Shown here: positions 18,043 to 29,751 of the stretch, piece by piece | Position numbering within the stretch: the stretch's first letter is position 1 | Layout of the letters: each line of letters starts with the position of its first letter | Assembly: GCF_001427605.1 (NCBI RefSeq) | Contig: NZ_LMGZ01000019.1 | Coordinates: 248,001 to 312,000 of the forward strand | Direction of reading: 5' to 3' | From: Devosia sp. Root635 | Lineage (GTDB): Bacteria > Pseudomonadota > Alphaproteobacteria > Rhizobiales > Devosiaceae | DNA: 64,000 bases | Program-made: the position numbers and the translations under genes | The notes under the pieces: model-generated | The model's input: the letters and a program-made list of their open reading frames with translations, nothing else | Told to the model about the DNA's origin: nothing | The model's database searches: none

Positions 18043-19170
18043 ATGGCCAATGACCTGACGACGCCATTGACCGGACGCAAGCGCAAGTCCGGGTCCCAAC
18101 GTCCGCATCTGCCGGTGGCGCGAACCCTGTTCGCGATCCTGGCGCTGATCGGCGTTGCCTTCGTGCTGCGCCTGGTGCTGACCGACGACCCCAACGGAGG
18201 CAGGCCAAGCCAGGAAGTGGCCATCGCCTCGACGCGCAACAGCAATGAAGTAGCCAACCAGGTCAGCACCGGCCCGGTCACCATCACCGCCGATCCCCAG
18301 CAATTCCCGGCCGGCAGCTCCATAACCAGCGTGCCCACAGGGACATCCGGCGCCGGTTCCATCGCCGGTCTGCCCGATATTTTCGGCGCCCTGCCCGATC
18401 TCAGCGAGGAAACCGGCACCGGCCCCATTCCGCGCATTTCGGCAACCGGGCAGACGCCATTCGCCACCTATGCGCGTCCGGTGGACCCCAGCACGACCAG
18501 CGGCATGGCCATGGTCGCCATCATCGTCACCGGCCTGGGGATCAACGAGCAGGGCTCGCTCGACGCCATAGACCAGCTCCCCGACGCCACCACGCTGGCC
18601 TTTGCGCCCTATGGCAAGACGCTGACCACCACCGTCGCCGCGGCCCGCTCGGCCGGCCATGAAGTGCTGCTCGAAATTCCGCTCGAACCATTCGATTTCC
18701 CGCAGAACGATCCAGGTCCGCAGACCCTGCTGACCGGTGAACCACTGCGGGCGAACCTCGAAAAGCTGTTCTGGCTGATGGCCCGATTCGGCGGCTATGC
18801 CGGCGTCATCAACAATATGGGCGCCCGCTTCACCGCCTCGGCCGCCGATTTCTCCCCCATCATGGAAGAACTGGGCGCCCGCGGGCTCGGCTATGTCGAT
18901 GACGGTTCGTCCAACCGCTCTCTGGCCAGCCAGCTTGCCGCGGGCAACAAGGTGCCCTTCTCGCGCGCCGACCTGGTGATCGACGCCAATCCGTCACGCC
19001 AATCCATTCTCGCAGCGCTTGCCAGCCTTGAGGCCAAGGCGCTGGAGAACGGCCACGCAATCGGTATTGTCAGCGCTCTGCCCATATCGGTCTCGGCGAT
19101 CGCGGAATGGTCGCGGGAGCTCGAGAGCAAGGGCATCGTGCTGGTTCCGGCCAGCGCCCTGATGAAATAG
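18043..19170 (+). CDS. Divergent polysaccharide deacetylase family protein (YibQ-like)
   Basis: 375 residues with one N-terminal membrane segment at about 30-48, a low-complexity linker, and a C-terminal divergent polysaccharide deacetylase domain from about residue 140. The domain begins 'AMVAIIVTGLGINEQGSLDA' and has 'HEVLLEIPLEPFDFPQNDPG' and 'GFIDDG'-type sequence 'GLGYVDDGSSNRSLA'. The EnvC-CtpA-YibQ order is common in proteobacteria, suggesting a periplasmic envelope role. The activity is not established. Confidence 0.9.
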   Translation: MANDLTTPLTGRKRKSGSQRPHLPVARTLFAILALIGVAFVLRLVLTDDPNGGRPSQEVAIASTRNSNEVANQVSTGPVTITADPQQFPAGSSITSVPTGTSGAGSIAGLPDIFGALPDLSEETGTGPIPRISATGQTPFATYARPVDPSTTSGMAMVAIIVTGLGINEQGSLDAIDQLPDATTLAFAPYGKTLTTTVAAARSAGHEVLLEIPLEPFDFPQNDPGPQTLLTGEPLRANLEKLFWLMARFGGYAGVINNMGARFTASAADFSPIMEELGARGLGYVDDGSSNRSLASQLAAGNKVPFSRADLVIDANPSRQSILAALASLEAKALENGHAIGIVSALPISVSAIAEWSRELESKGIVLVPASALMK

Positions 19171-19179
19171 AGAGCCGCC

Positions 19180-19716
19180 ATGCCCGCCCGTCCTGATCGA
19201 GATTCCCTGCCCTATCGCGATTGCGTGGGCATTGCCGTGTTCAACCAGGAAGGCGATGTCTTCATCGGCCGGCGCAAGGCAGAGGGCGATCCCGAAAACA
19301 ATTCCGAATACGGCGCGCCCTGGCAGATGCCGCAGGGTGGCATCGACAAGGGCGAGGACCCGCTGAAGGCTGCGCTACGCGAACTTTACGAGGAAACCAG
19401 CATCAGCGCGGTCAGCCTGCTGGCCGAGGCACCGGAATGGATTTACTACGACCTGCCCGATGCAGAACTGGGCATCGCCCTGCGCGGCAAATATCGCGGC
19501 CAGCGCCAGCGCTGGTTCGCCTTCGCCTTTACCGGTCGCGATGACGATATCGACGTCCTGGCGCCGGGCGGCGGCAAGCATCCGGCCGAATTCGATGCGT
19601 GGCGCTGGGAAAAGCTGAGCCGCATGCCCGCCCTGATCGTGCCGTTCAAGAAACAGGCCTATGAGAAGGTGGTGGAAGCCTTCGCCGATATCCCGCAGCG
19701 TTTCCACCTCGGATAG
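19180..19716 (+). CDS. rppH: RNA pyrophosphohydrolase
   Basis: 178 residues, Nudix hydrolase. It has 'YRDCVGIAVFNQEGDVFIGRR' split around residues 7-27, 'WQMPQGGIDKGEDP', and the Nudix box 'GIDKGEDPLKAALRELYEET'. These are RppH/IalA features. It removes pyrophosphate from RNA 5' ends and so starts decay; in some alphaproteobacteria (IalA) it also affects host invasion. It starts 9 bases after the YibQ-like gene and ends 5 bases before the racemase gene. Confidence 0.95.
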   Translation: MPARPDRDSLPYRDCVGIAVFNQEGDVFIGRRKAEGDPENNSEYGAPWQMPQGGIDKGEDPLKAALRELYEETSISAVSLLAEAPEWIYYDLPDAELGIALRGKYRGQRQRWFAFAFTGRDDDIDVLAPGGGKHPAEFDAWRWEKLSRMPALIVPFKKQAYEKVVEAFADIPQRFHLG

Positions 19717-19721
19717 GTCCC

Positions 19722-20408
19722 ATGAAAACCATCGGCCTTATCGGCGGCATGAGCTGGGAATCGACGGCGCATTACTATCGGGTCATCAACCAGGACATGG
19801 CGGCGCGGCTGGGGGGCCTCCATTCGGCGCCGCTGATCGTCCATTCGGTGGATTTCGCCCCCATTGCCGACATGCAGGCAGCGGGCGACTGGGACGGCGC
19901 CGGACGCCAGTTGGCGGACATTGCCCGCGGCCTCGAAGCGGCTGGCGCCGAGGTCATCGGGCTGGCCACCAATACCATGCATATCGTGGCCGACCACATC
20001 ACCGGCGCCATCACGGTTCCCTTCGTGCATATCGCAGATCCTACCAGCGATGCGCTGCTCGGGGATAAGTTCGAGACCGTGGGATTGCTGGGAACACGAT
20101 TCACCATGGAAATGGGCTTTTACCGCGACCGGCTGGCCCAGCGCGGACTGATTGCGCTGATCCCCGAAGTCGACCGGACCAATCTCAACGGCATCATTTA
20201 CGAGGAATTGTGCCGCGGCATCGTGCGCGAGGAATCGCGGCGCATCTACGTCAATGCCATTGAAAGACTGGCGGCGCGCGGGGCTGAGGCGGTGATTCTG
20301 GGCTGCACGGAAATCACCATGCTGATCGACGATTCAGTGAGCCCGCTGCCGGTCTATGACACGACCGAGCTGCATGCCAGGGCCATGGTCAACGCCGCCC
20401 TGACCTGA
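19722..20408 (+). CDS. Aspartate/glutamate racemase family protein (YgeA type)
   Basis: 228 residues. It opens 'MKTIGLIGGMSWESTAHYY', then 'LATNTMHIVADHI' at 81-93 and 'VILGCTEITMLID' at 191-203. Typical racemases use two Cys residues. Here the first position is Thr83 and the second Cys195, the same arrangement I recall for E. coli YgeA, an L-Asp/Glu-specific racemase with an atypical Thr/Cys site. It is cytosolic and may supply D-amino acids for the wall or for signalling. Last gene of the run from proB; it faces atpC tail to tail. Confidence 0.92.
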   Translation: MKTIGLIGGMSWESTAHYYRVINQDMAARLGGLHSAPLIVHSVDFAPIADMQAAGDWDGAGRQLADIARGLEAAGAEVIGLATNTMHIVADHITGAITVPFVHIADPTSDALLGDKFETVGLLGTRFTMEMGFYRDRLAQRGLIALIPEVDRTNLNGIIYEELCRGIVREESRRIYVNAIERLAARGAEAVILGCTEITMLIDDSVSPLPVYDTTELHARAMVNAALT

Positions 20409-20474
20409 GCGAAAAGCGACCGCACCCCACCTCTTAGCGCTAGCAGACTGTTAGCATCGACGCGCTGAATACGT

Positions 20475-20506
20475 GAAAAAACCGGCGGCTTTGACAGCCA
20501 CCGGCC
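20475..20506 (-). terminator. Rho-independent terminator of the atp operon
   Basis: On the minus strand, GCCGGTGGCT and AGCCGCCGG form a stem with one internal mismatch around a short loop, followed by TTTTTT. It lies 28 bases past the atpC stop and may also stop leftward read-through into the racemase gene. Confidence 0.85.
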
Positions 20507-20533
20507 TGATGCAATTGGCGCGGATAAGTGCGT

Positions 20534-20956
20534 CTAGTGGATGTGGCTGCCATGCAGTTGGCCGGCTTCGATGGCCAGGTTCAGCAGCGCGCTGACCACG
20601 TCCTGTGCATAGGATTTTTCTTCCGGCGTCGCGGCGGCGGCCAGTTCGGCTTCGGCCGCCTTGATCTGCGCAGCGAGGTCGGCGTGGTCGAATTCGGCAA
20701 CCGGCACCGACCGCTCGGCCAGGATGGTCAGGCCATCCGGCGAGACATCGGCAAAGCCGCCCTGGACGAAGAAGATCGCGTCCTGCCCGTTCTGGTTGAC
20801 CGTGATGAAGCCGGGACGCAGCGTCGTCATGAACGGCGCGTGGTCGTCCATCACGGTGAAATAGCCCTCGCTGCCCGGAACGGTGACCGAGGTCACGACT
20901 TCCGACAGCACCAGCCGCTCGGGCGACACGATCTCGATCTTGAGGCCTTCAGCCAT
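20534..20956 (-). CDS. atpC: F1F0 ATP synthase subunit epsilon
   Basis: 140 residues. It has the beta-sandwich N-terminal domain ('IEIVSPERLVLSEVVTSVTV', 'GSEGYFTVMDDHAPFMTTL') and a short helical C-terminus. It is the central-stalk subunit that couples rotation and can inhibit ATP hydrolysis. Last gene of atpHAGDC, 87 bases after atpD, with a small GC hairpin (CCCGGGC/GCCCGGG) in the gap. Confidence 0.97.
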   Translation of the reverse strand: MAEGLKIEIVSPERLVLSEVVTSVTVPGSEGYFTVMDDHAPFMTTLRPGFITVNQNGQDAIFFVQGGFADVSPDGLTILAERSVPVAEFDHADLAAQIKAAEAELAAAATPEEKSYAQDVVSALLNLAIEAGQLHGSHIH

Positions 20957-21043
20957 GTTTTTGGTCCTTTGGCACTGGAGCCCGGAACTTTTATCCAGGC
21001 TCCACTACGAGATAGCACCCGGGCCGTAGCCCGGGCCATTGCG

Positions 21044-22498
<1,455 letters not shown>

Positions 22499-23386
22499 TT
22501 AGAGCGCTTCCGCGCCCGAAATGATTTCGATGAGTTCTTTGGTGATCTGGGCCTGGCGCTGGCGGTTGTAGCTCAGCTGCAGCTGGCCGATCATTTCGCC
22601 GGCATTGCGGGTCGCATTATCCATGGCGGACATCTGCGCGCCGTAGAAGGAGGCGGAGTTTTCCAGCAGCGCCTTGAGGATCTGCACCGAGATATTGCGC
22701 GGCAGCAGGTCTTCGACGATGGCTTCTTCGCTCGGCTCGTATTCGTAGGGCACCGCCGCAACATCCGCCGCGCCTTCGCCCTCTGCCTTGTCCAGCTTGG
22801 CCGGAATCAGCTGCTGGGCAGTCGGCACCTGGCTGATCACGCTGCCGAACTTGGCGAAATAGAGCGTCGCCACGTCGAATTCGCCGGCCTGGAACATGGC
22901 CAGCACCTTGTCCGCGACCTGCTGGGCTTGGACGAAGCCGACCTGCTTGATCTCGCGGAAATTGAAGGTGTCGACGATATTGCTCGGATACTGGCGGCGC
23001 AGGATGTCGTGGCCCTTGCGGCCCACGGTGAGAATCTTGACCGTCTTGCCCTGGCTCAGGAGCTTGGCGGCATGTTCGCGCGCCAGGCGGGCGATCGAGG
23101 AGTTGAAGCCGCCGGCCAGGCCGCGCTCGCCGGTGGCGACCACCAGCAGATGCACCTGGTCCTTGCCCGTGCCGCCAAGCAGCACGGGGGCATTTTCCTG
23201 ACCGTCATAGACCGCGCCGAGCGCGGTCAGCACCTTGCCCATGCGTTCGGCATAGGGGCGCGCCGCTTCGGCCGCTTCCTGGGCGCGACGGAGCTTGGCC
23301 GCCGCGACCATCTGCATGGCCTTGGTGATCTTCTGGGTCGATTTGACCGAGTCGATCCGGTTCTTGAGGTCCTTTAGCGAAGCCAT
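22499..23386 (-). CDS. atpG: F1F0 ATP synthase subunit gamma
   Basis: 295 residues. It has the N-terminal helix '[20 protein letters not shown]' and the C-terminal helix containing '[15 protein letters not shown]' and '[15 protein letters not shown]', the two halves of the rotating coiled-coil shaft. Twenty-four bases downstream of atpA. Confidence 0.98.
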   Translation of the reverse strand: MASLKDLKNRIDSVKSTQKITKAMQMVAAAKLRRAQEAAEAARPYAERMGKVLTALGAVYDGQENAPVLLGGTGKDQVHLLVVATGERGLAGGFNSSIARLAREHAAKLLSQGKTVKILTVGRKGHDILRRQYPSNIVDTFNFREIKQVGFVQAQQVADKVLAMFQAGEFDVATLYFAKFGSVISQVPTAQQLIPAKLDKAEGEGAADVAAVPYEYEPSEEAIVEDLLPRNISVQILKALLENSASFYGAQMSAMDNATRNAGEMIGQLQLSYNRQRQAQITKELIEIISGAEAL

Positions 23387-23410
23387 GGGCCTGTCGCCTC
23401 CATGATGGCC

Positions 23411-24946
<1,536 letters not shown>

Positions 24947-25507
24947 TTATCCGACCTCTTTCATGGCGATCTTCATCGCGGTCAATTTCGTCTTGAGGGA
25001 AGAGTCGATCATCTGCGATCCGACCTTCACCTGAAGGCCGCCGATCAGCGACGGGTCGACAAACTGGTTGAGCGTCACGGTCTTGCCGATCTTGCCCTTG
25101 AGCGTGGTGGCCAGCGACTTGACCTGGTCGGCGCTGAGCGGCGCGGCCGAGGTCACGTCGGCGGTGACTTCCCCACGCGCCTTGGCGGCCAGCTCGCGGA
25201 AGCCCGCAATGATGGCGTCGAGCGCGAACAGACGCCCGTTACGGGCGATGAGCTTGAGGAAATTGGCGACCAGCGCATTGGTCTTGCCCTTGGCCAGCAG
25301 CGCATCGAGCGCCTTGGCCTTGTCGTCGCCGGCAATCACCGGCGAGCGCAGGAAGCGCGCGAAGTCGGCGCTTTCCCCGATCAGGCGCGACACGTCCGAG
25401 AGCGCCGTCTCGACCGATGCCAACTGGTTCTCGCTCTCGGCGAGGTCGAACAGTGCCGACGCATATGGCCGGGCGATCTGGGTAAGCACTGAATTCTGCG
25501 CTGCCAA
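24947..25507 (-). CDS. atpH: F1F0 ATP synthase subunit delta
   Basis: 186 residues, peripheral-stalk subunit (OSCP homologue) linking F1 to F0. It starts 'VLTQIARPYASALFDLAESE' after a few residues and ends with the conserved 'VKVGSQMIDSSLKTKLTAM'. First gene of the F1 operon. F0 genes are not nearby, which is the usual split arrangement in Hyphomicrobiales and relatives. Confidence 0.97.
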   Translation of the reverse strand: MAAQNSVLTQIARPYASALFDLAESENQLASVETALSDVSRLIGESADFARFLRSPVIAGDDKAKALDALLAKGKTNALVANFLKLIARNGRLFALDAIIAGFRELAAKARGEVTADVTSAAPLSADQVKSLATTLKGKIGKTVTLNQFVDPSLIGGLQVKVGSQMIDSSLKTKLTAMKIAMKEVG

Positions 25508-25990
25508 TGCCGCTACACCCTCTAGGTTGCCTGCCCGCTTCTCCGCCCTGTTTTCTCTAAGGAAACCCGGGCGGTTGCCGACGCTTGTTCTTGTCTGGAA
25601 AAGGGGCCGTCCGGAGACCCCTTCAAAGTCGCGCTCGCTCTAGCACAAGGCCCGAGCGGCTTGCAAGACATGGGGGACCGATTCAAATGCGGCGAAAGTG
25701 TCGCAGGCTTCGAGCCGCCTGCCGCCCCAGCACCCTGGGGAACCGGTGGGCGTGCCGATATGTGCCGTCGGCCTCCGTGGTTACGAAGGCTTAAGACATG
25801 TGCTCGCATTATGTCTGGGTGATCTTCTGATCGCTCCCGGTCTTCTGACCGGATAAGGGGCGCAGCGGGCGGTTGGGATGGCTGGGTAAGCACACCGCCC
25901 GCCGCTAGCCTCGGTCATCACTCCGTGGCTGGCCTCACTTTGGGCTCCAAAGGTAAAGAATACCTTGCCGGCGCCCCTTTGCGATGCGCC
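25508..25990. other. Intergenic region between atpH and priA
   Basis: About 480 bases with no gene I can support. Both flanking genes read leftward, so it holds the atpHAGDC promoter and long leader, and the priA 3' end. Two stem-loops are visible: CCGGTC/GACCGG near 25840-25855, and GCGGGCGGT/ACCGCCCGC around 25868-25903. Open frames here show no ribosome site or family resemblance. Confidence 0.5.
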
Positions 25991-28180
25991 CTACATGAAG
26001 CTCATCGGATCGATATCGACCTGTACGCGCAGGTTTCCGCTCACTTTTTCCGCCGATCCGAGCCAGAATCGCACATAGCCGCTGAGGTCGAAATCCTTGC
26101 CGGATTGAGCCAGCAGGCGTACGCGATGGCGGCCGCGGACCATGGCGACCGGGGCGTCGGCGGGACCGAAGAGGCGCACGCCATCGGCCATCGGCGCCGC
26201 CGAAAGCAGCTTTTTGGCATAGCCCATCGCCACCTCATGCTCATTGGCGGAAACGATGAGCGCTGCCAGCCGGCCGAAGGGCGGCAGGCCACCGGCCTCC
26301 CGCGCCATCAGCTCATGCGCGTAGAAAGCCTCGCGGTCGCCGGTGACCATGGCCCGCATCACCGGATGGTCGGGGTGATAGGTTTGCAGGAACGCCTTGC
26401 CGGTCTTTGAAGCCCGGCCGGCGCGGCCAGCCACCTGCGTCAGGATCTGGAAGGTCTTTTCGGCGGCGCGCGGATCGCCATGCGCCAGCCCCAGATCGGC
26501 ATCGAGCACGCCCACCACCGAGAGCTTTTCGAAATGGTGGCCCTTGGAGACGAGCTGGGTGCCGATGATGAGATCGAACTCGCCCCGCTCGATCTCGCTA
26601 AAGCGCTCGCGCAACTGGGCATTGCTGCCCATGTCGGAGGAGAGAATGACCCGCCGCGCATCGGGGAAGCGCGCCGCGGCCTCTTCTGCCACCCGCTCGA
26701 TGCCGGGGCCGACGGCAATGAGGCTTTCGGTATCGCCGCACTGGCCGCACACCTTGGGCGTGCGCACTTCATGGCCGCAATGGTGGCACATCAGCACGCC
26801 GCGAAAGCGGTGCTCGACCATCCAGGCCGAACAATCCGGGCATTGATATTGATGGCCGCAGGATTTGCACAGCGTCAGCGGGGCATAGCCGCGCCGGTTG
26901 AGGAACAGCAAAGCCTGCTCGCCCCGGTCGAGCGCCGCGAACACTTCGCGCGCCAGTTGCGGGGCGATCCACTGACCCTTTTCCGGGCCATCCACCCGCA
27001 TGTCGATGGCGGTGATATTGGGCATGGCCGCCTCGGCGAAGCGCGAGGTCAGCAGCACGTGGGCATAGCGGCCGGCATTGGCATTGTTGCGGGTTTCGAC
27101 CGACGGCGTGGCCGAGGAGAGGATGACGCGGGCATTGCTGAGATGGGCGCGCACCACCGCCATGTCGCGGGCGTGGTAATTGACCCCGTCGGATTGCTTG
27201 TAGGCCCCGTCATGCTCCTCATCGAGCACCAGCATGCCCAATTCGCGAAACGGCAGGAACAGCGCCGAACGCGCCCCGACCACCGCCCGCACGGAGCCGT
27301 CGAGCACGCCACGCCAGACTTTGGCCCGCTGCGCCGGCGTCATGTCGGAATGCCATTCGGCCGGCCTGGTGCCGAAGCGCCGGGTGAACCGGGCGATGAA
27401 GGTGTTGGTGAGTGCGATTTCGGGCAAGAGGATCAGCGCCTGCCGTCCGGCGCGCAGCGTATCGGCCACCGCCTCGAAGAACACCTCGGTCTTGCCACCC
27501 CCGGTAACACCATCGAGCAGGGCGACGCCGAATTGCTGCGGATCGAGCGCGAGAATCTCGTCCAGCGCCTGTTGCTGGGCCGGCGACAGGGTGGCGATGG
27601 CGGCATCGGGATCGGGCGGCAGCACCACGGGAGGCGGCGGCATTTCGAGCCGTTGCACCGCCCCGGCCCGCTCCAGCCCGTCGATGACAGAGGGCGAAAC
27701 GCCGGTGGCGCCGATCAGCGCCGCCTTGGGCCAGGCCATGTCGTCCAGCAGCGTATCGAGCACGCGCAGCCGCGCCGGCGTGAGCTTTTCCGGCTCGTGG
27801 CCGGTACGGCGATAGGCGACGACCGGGCGCGGCGTATCGAGCGCCTCGGTGGAGCGCAGGACGGCGCGCAGCACCATGCCGGGGGTGGCGAGCGTATAGC
27901 GCGAAACCCAATCCACCAGCTTGAGCAATTCCTCGCTGAGCGGGGGAATGTCGTAGACCTGCGCGATATCGCGCAGCCTATTATGCGCCACCATGTCCCT
28001 GGGCTGGCCCCAGACCACGCCCAGCGTCAGCCGTGGACCCAGCGGCACGGCCACGACCGAGCCGCGCATCACCACCATGCCCGGCGGAACGCGATAGCTA
28101 TAGGGGGTCTCTACCGCGACCCCCACCATGACGGCGACGATATCTGGACGCTCTTGCATTTGTGCCCGTTCTGTTCGCAT
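25991..28180 (-). CDS. priA: Primosomal protein N' (replication restart helicase PriA)
   Basis: 729 residues. It has the N-terminal 3'-DNA-binding domain ('VAVETPYSYRVP'), helicase Walker A 'GVTGGGKTEV', DEAH-type box 'LVLDEEHDGAYKQ', and a zinc-binding insert with paired Cys motifs ('CKSCGHQYQCPDC', 'CHHCGHEVRTPKVCGQCG'). 'GRAGRASKTG' helicase motif VI follows. It reloads the replisome at stalled forks. A second possible start is the Met at residue 8. Together with the genes at 28222-29295 it forms a leftward block. Confidence 0.97.
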   Translation of the reverse strand: MRTERAQMQERPDIVAVMVGVAVETPYSYRVPPGMVVMRGSVVAVPLGPRLTLGVVWGQPRDMVAHNRLRDIAQVYDIPPLSEELLKLVDWVSRYTLATPGMVLRAVLRSTEALDTPRPVVAYRRTGHEPEKLTPARLRVLDTLLDDMAWPKAALIGATGVSPSVIDGLERAGAVQRLEMPPPPVVLPPDPDAAIATLSPAQQQALDEILALDPQQFGVALLDGVTGGGKTEVFFEAVADTLRAGRQALILLPEIALTNTFIARFTRRFGTRPAEWHSDMTPAQRAKVWRGVLDGSVRAVVGARSALFLPFRELGMLVLDEEHDGAYKQSDGVNYHARDMAVVRAHLSNARVILSSATPSVETRNNANAGRYAHVLLTSRFAEAAMPNITAIDMRVDGPEKGQWIAPQLAREVFAALDRGEQALLFLNRRGYAPLTLCKSCGHQYQCPDCSAWMVEHRFRGVLMCHHCGHEVRTPKVCGQCGDTESLIAVGPGIERVAEEAAARFPDARRVILSSDMGSNAQLRERFSEIERGEFDLIIGTQLVSKGHHFEKLSVVGVLDADLGLAHGDPRAAEKTFQILTQVAGRAGRASKTGKAFLQTYHPDHPVMRAMVTGDREAFYAHELMAREAGGLPPFGRLAALIVSANEHEVAMGYAKKLLSAAPMADGVRLFGPADAPVAMVRGRHRVRLLAQSGKDFDLSGYVRFWLGSAEKVSGNLRVQVDIDPMSFM

Positions 28181-28221
28181 CCGAACATAGGGAGCGCAAG
28201 TGATTCTGCCAGCCCCGGCTG

Positions 28222-28896
28222 TCAGATCACAAGCAAGGGTGAACCGGTCCGCACCGCATCATGCAGGTGGATGACATCCTGCTGCAACAGGCGCACGCAG
28301 CCGCTCGACACCGCCTGCCCGATGGAGCGCTCATCGGGATTGCCGTGAATGCGGTAGATCGTATCGACATTGCCCTGGTGGATATAGAGCGTGCGCGCGC
28401 CCAGGGGATTGTCGATACCCGGCGCCATGCCGTGGCGATAGGGTTCCAGTTCGGGCTGGCGGTCGATCATCTCGGAGGGCGGCGTCCAGGTCGGCCAGGC
28501 GCGCTTATAGGCGATGTGGGCGCGGCCCGACCAGGCAAAGCCGTCACGGCCGATGCCCACGCCATAGCGCGTCGCCATGCCATCGCTGCCCACATGGTAG
28601 AGGAAGCGGCTGGCCGTATCGACGACGACGGTGCCGGGCTGCTCGCCGGTGGGATCGATGACCTGCTGGCGCCAGTAGATCGGATCGACCAGCGACATGT
28701 CGGCTGCGCGCAGCGGGAAGGGCTCGTCATGGACCGGGCCATACATCAGTTGCACATCGGCAGGAACCGCGTGGCGGACCGGGGCGGCGGGCACGGTGGC
28801 GCGGGGGGTCGTGGTGGCACAGCCCGCCAGGGCAAGGGCCGAAAGGCTGGCGGCGCCGGCCATGAACTGGCGGCGGCCAAGGGAAAGACTGGTCAT
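28222..28896 (-). CDS. L,D-transpeptidase (YkuD domain), lipoprotein
   Basis: 224 residues. The N-terminus has an Arg-Arg pair (8-9), a hydrophobic stretch and a lipobox 'LALAGC' with Cys26, so it is probably an exported lipoprotein, perhaps by Tat. The YkuD catalytic region is 'RIHGNPDERSIGQAVSSGCV', with His184 and Cys200 followed by Arg. Such enzymes make 3-3 crosslinks in peptidoglycan or attach outer-membrane proteins to it. It ends 41 bases before priA starts. Confidence 0.94.
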   Translation of the reverse strand: MTSLSLGRRQFMAGAASLSALALAGCATTTPRATVPAAPVRHAVPADVQLMYGPVHDEPFPLRAADMSLVDPIYWRQQVIDPTGEQPGTVVVDTASRFLYHVGSDGMATRYGVGIGRDGFAWSGRAHIAYKRAWPTWTPPSEMIDRQPELEPYRHGMAPGIDNPLGARTLYIHQGNVDTIYRIHGNPDERSIGQAVSSGCVRLLQQDVIHLHDAVRTGSPLLVI

Positions 28897-28959
28897 GTTG
28901 CATACTCGATTATGCGACCGGAAGGCCGCGAAAGGGGAATGGGCAAAGCGTGCGGCGGC

Positions 28960-29295
28960 TCAGGTCAACCGGGGCGGCGGCAGCTCGGCCTCGGGCGCCA
29001 CGGATGGCAGCGCCGGCACTGCGTCGAACCAGGACGACGAACGGCTCGCGGGCGCGATGGCGGAAATCTGTGCGGCCATCACGCCCAGGTCAGGATGACA
29101 GGGCAATACCCGCTTGCCGCCCAGGGACTTGCAGTGACCGGGCCTGGCCATGGCCGGCGCATCCGTCACCATATCGACCCCGCCGGCCACCGCGACGAGT
29201 GTGCCCACGCCAATTCCCACGCCCCTGGACAGGTTGGGCGCGCCAAGGGCGACCAGGGCCAGGAGCAGGGTGGCAATGGAAAACAGGCGGATCAT
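28960..29295 (-). CDS. Small exported hypothetical protein
   Basis: 111 residues from the ATG at 29295. There is an N-terminal hydrophobic segment ('MIRLFSIATLLLALVALGA') and a second hydrophobic patch ('VGIGVGTLVAVAGGV'), then a short Cys-containing region 'CKSLGGKRVLPCHPDLGV' and a Pro-rich tail. I do not recognise the family. It is upstream of the L,D-transpeptidase on the same strand, 63 bases apart, and may be co-transcribed. The ribosome site is weak, so the start is uncertain. Confidence 0.55.
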   Translation of the reverse strand: MIRLFSIATLLLALVALGAPNLSRGVGIGVGTLVAVAGGVDMVTDAPAMARPGHCKSLGGKRVLPCHPDLGVMAAQISAIAPASRSSSWFDAVPALPSVAPEAELPPPRLT

Positions 29296-29462
29296 GACCC
29301 GGCCATAACGCGCCCGTTTCGCGCGCGAAAGACCGCTCACGCCAGCGTGTAGGCCGCCGGAGCATTGGCCACGCCCGCTGGTGCATTTGGGCCACAGGCG
29401 GATGCTGACAAGCTCTGTCAGGGGCCGGGCGCATCATCTCTTTCCAAGCAGAGGAGAGTGTC

Positions 29463-29654
29463 ATGACGCAGATGATCGATCGCCTGCCCCTCAACGAAAA
29501 CCTCGTCGCCATAGCCGAAAGGGCCAGCCTCTTTGCCCTGTTGCAGCAGGCCCTGCACCGACAGCGCCTACCCCAGAACCTGCCGCACCGACTTTACGAC
29601 GACCTGGGTCTGCCGCCCAGCCAGCGGCCCGATTTCGGCCCGCATGGCCGCTAA
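29463..29654 (+). CDS. Small hypothetical protein (63 residues)
   Basis: It starts 'MTQMIDRLPLNENLVAIAER' with a strong ribosome site (AGAGGAGAG) 4 bases upstream, which is the main evidence that it is real. It ends in 'LYDDLGLPPSQRPDFGPHGR'. The 'LYDDLGL' piece faintly recalls DUF1127-type small proteins ('LxDIGL'), but the usual Arg-rich character is only partial. It is alone between the divergent 29295 gene and xerC. Confidence 0.55.
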   Translation: MTQMIDRLPLNENLVAIAERASLFALLQQALHRQRLPQNLPHRLYDDLGLPPSQRPDFGPHGR

Positions 29655-29751
29655 GGCGCGTCGCGACCTCTCAGATTGGCTCCGGTGCCTACTTTCGGGA
29701 GACCTGCTGTAGGTTAAGCTCGGGTTTACCGCACCGGCCGAGACTGCGCCT

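Noticed and set aside
25522..25893. Minus-strand frame in the atpH leader
   Set aside because: Low-complexity translation, no ribosome site, overlaps the expected promoter region.
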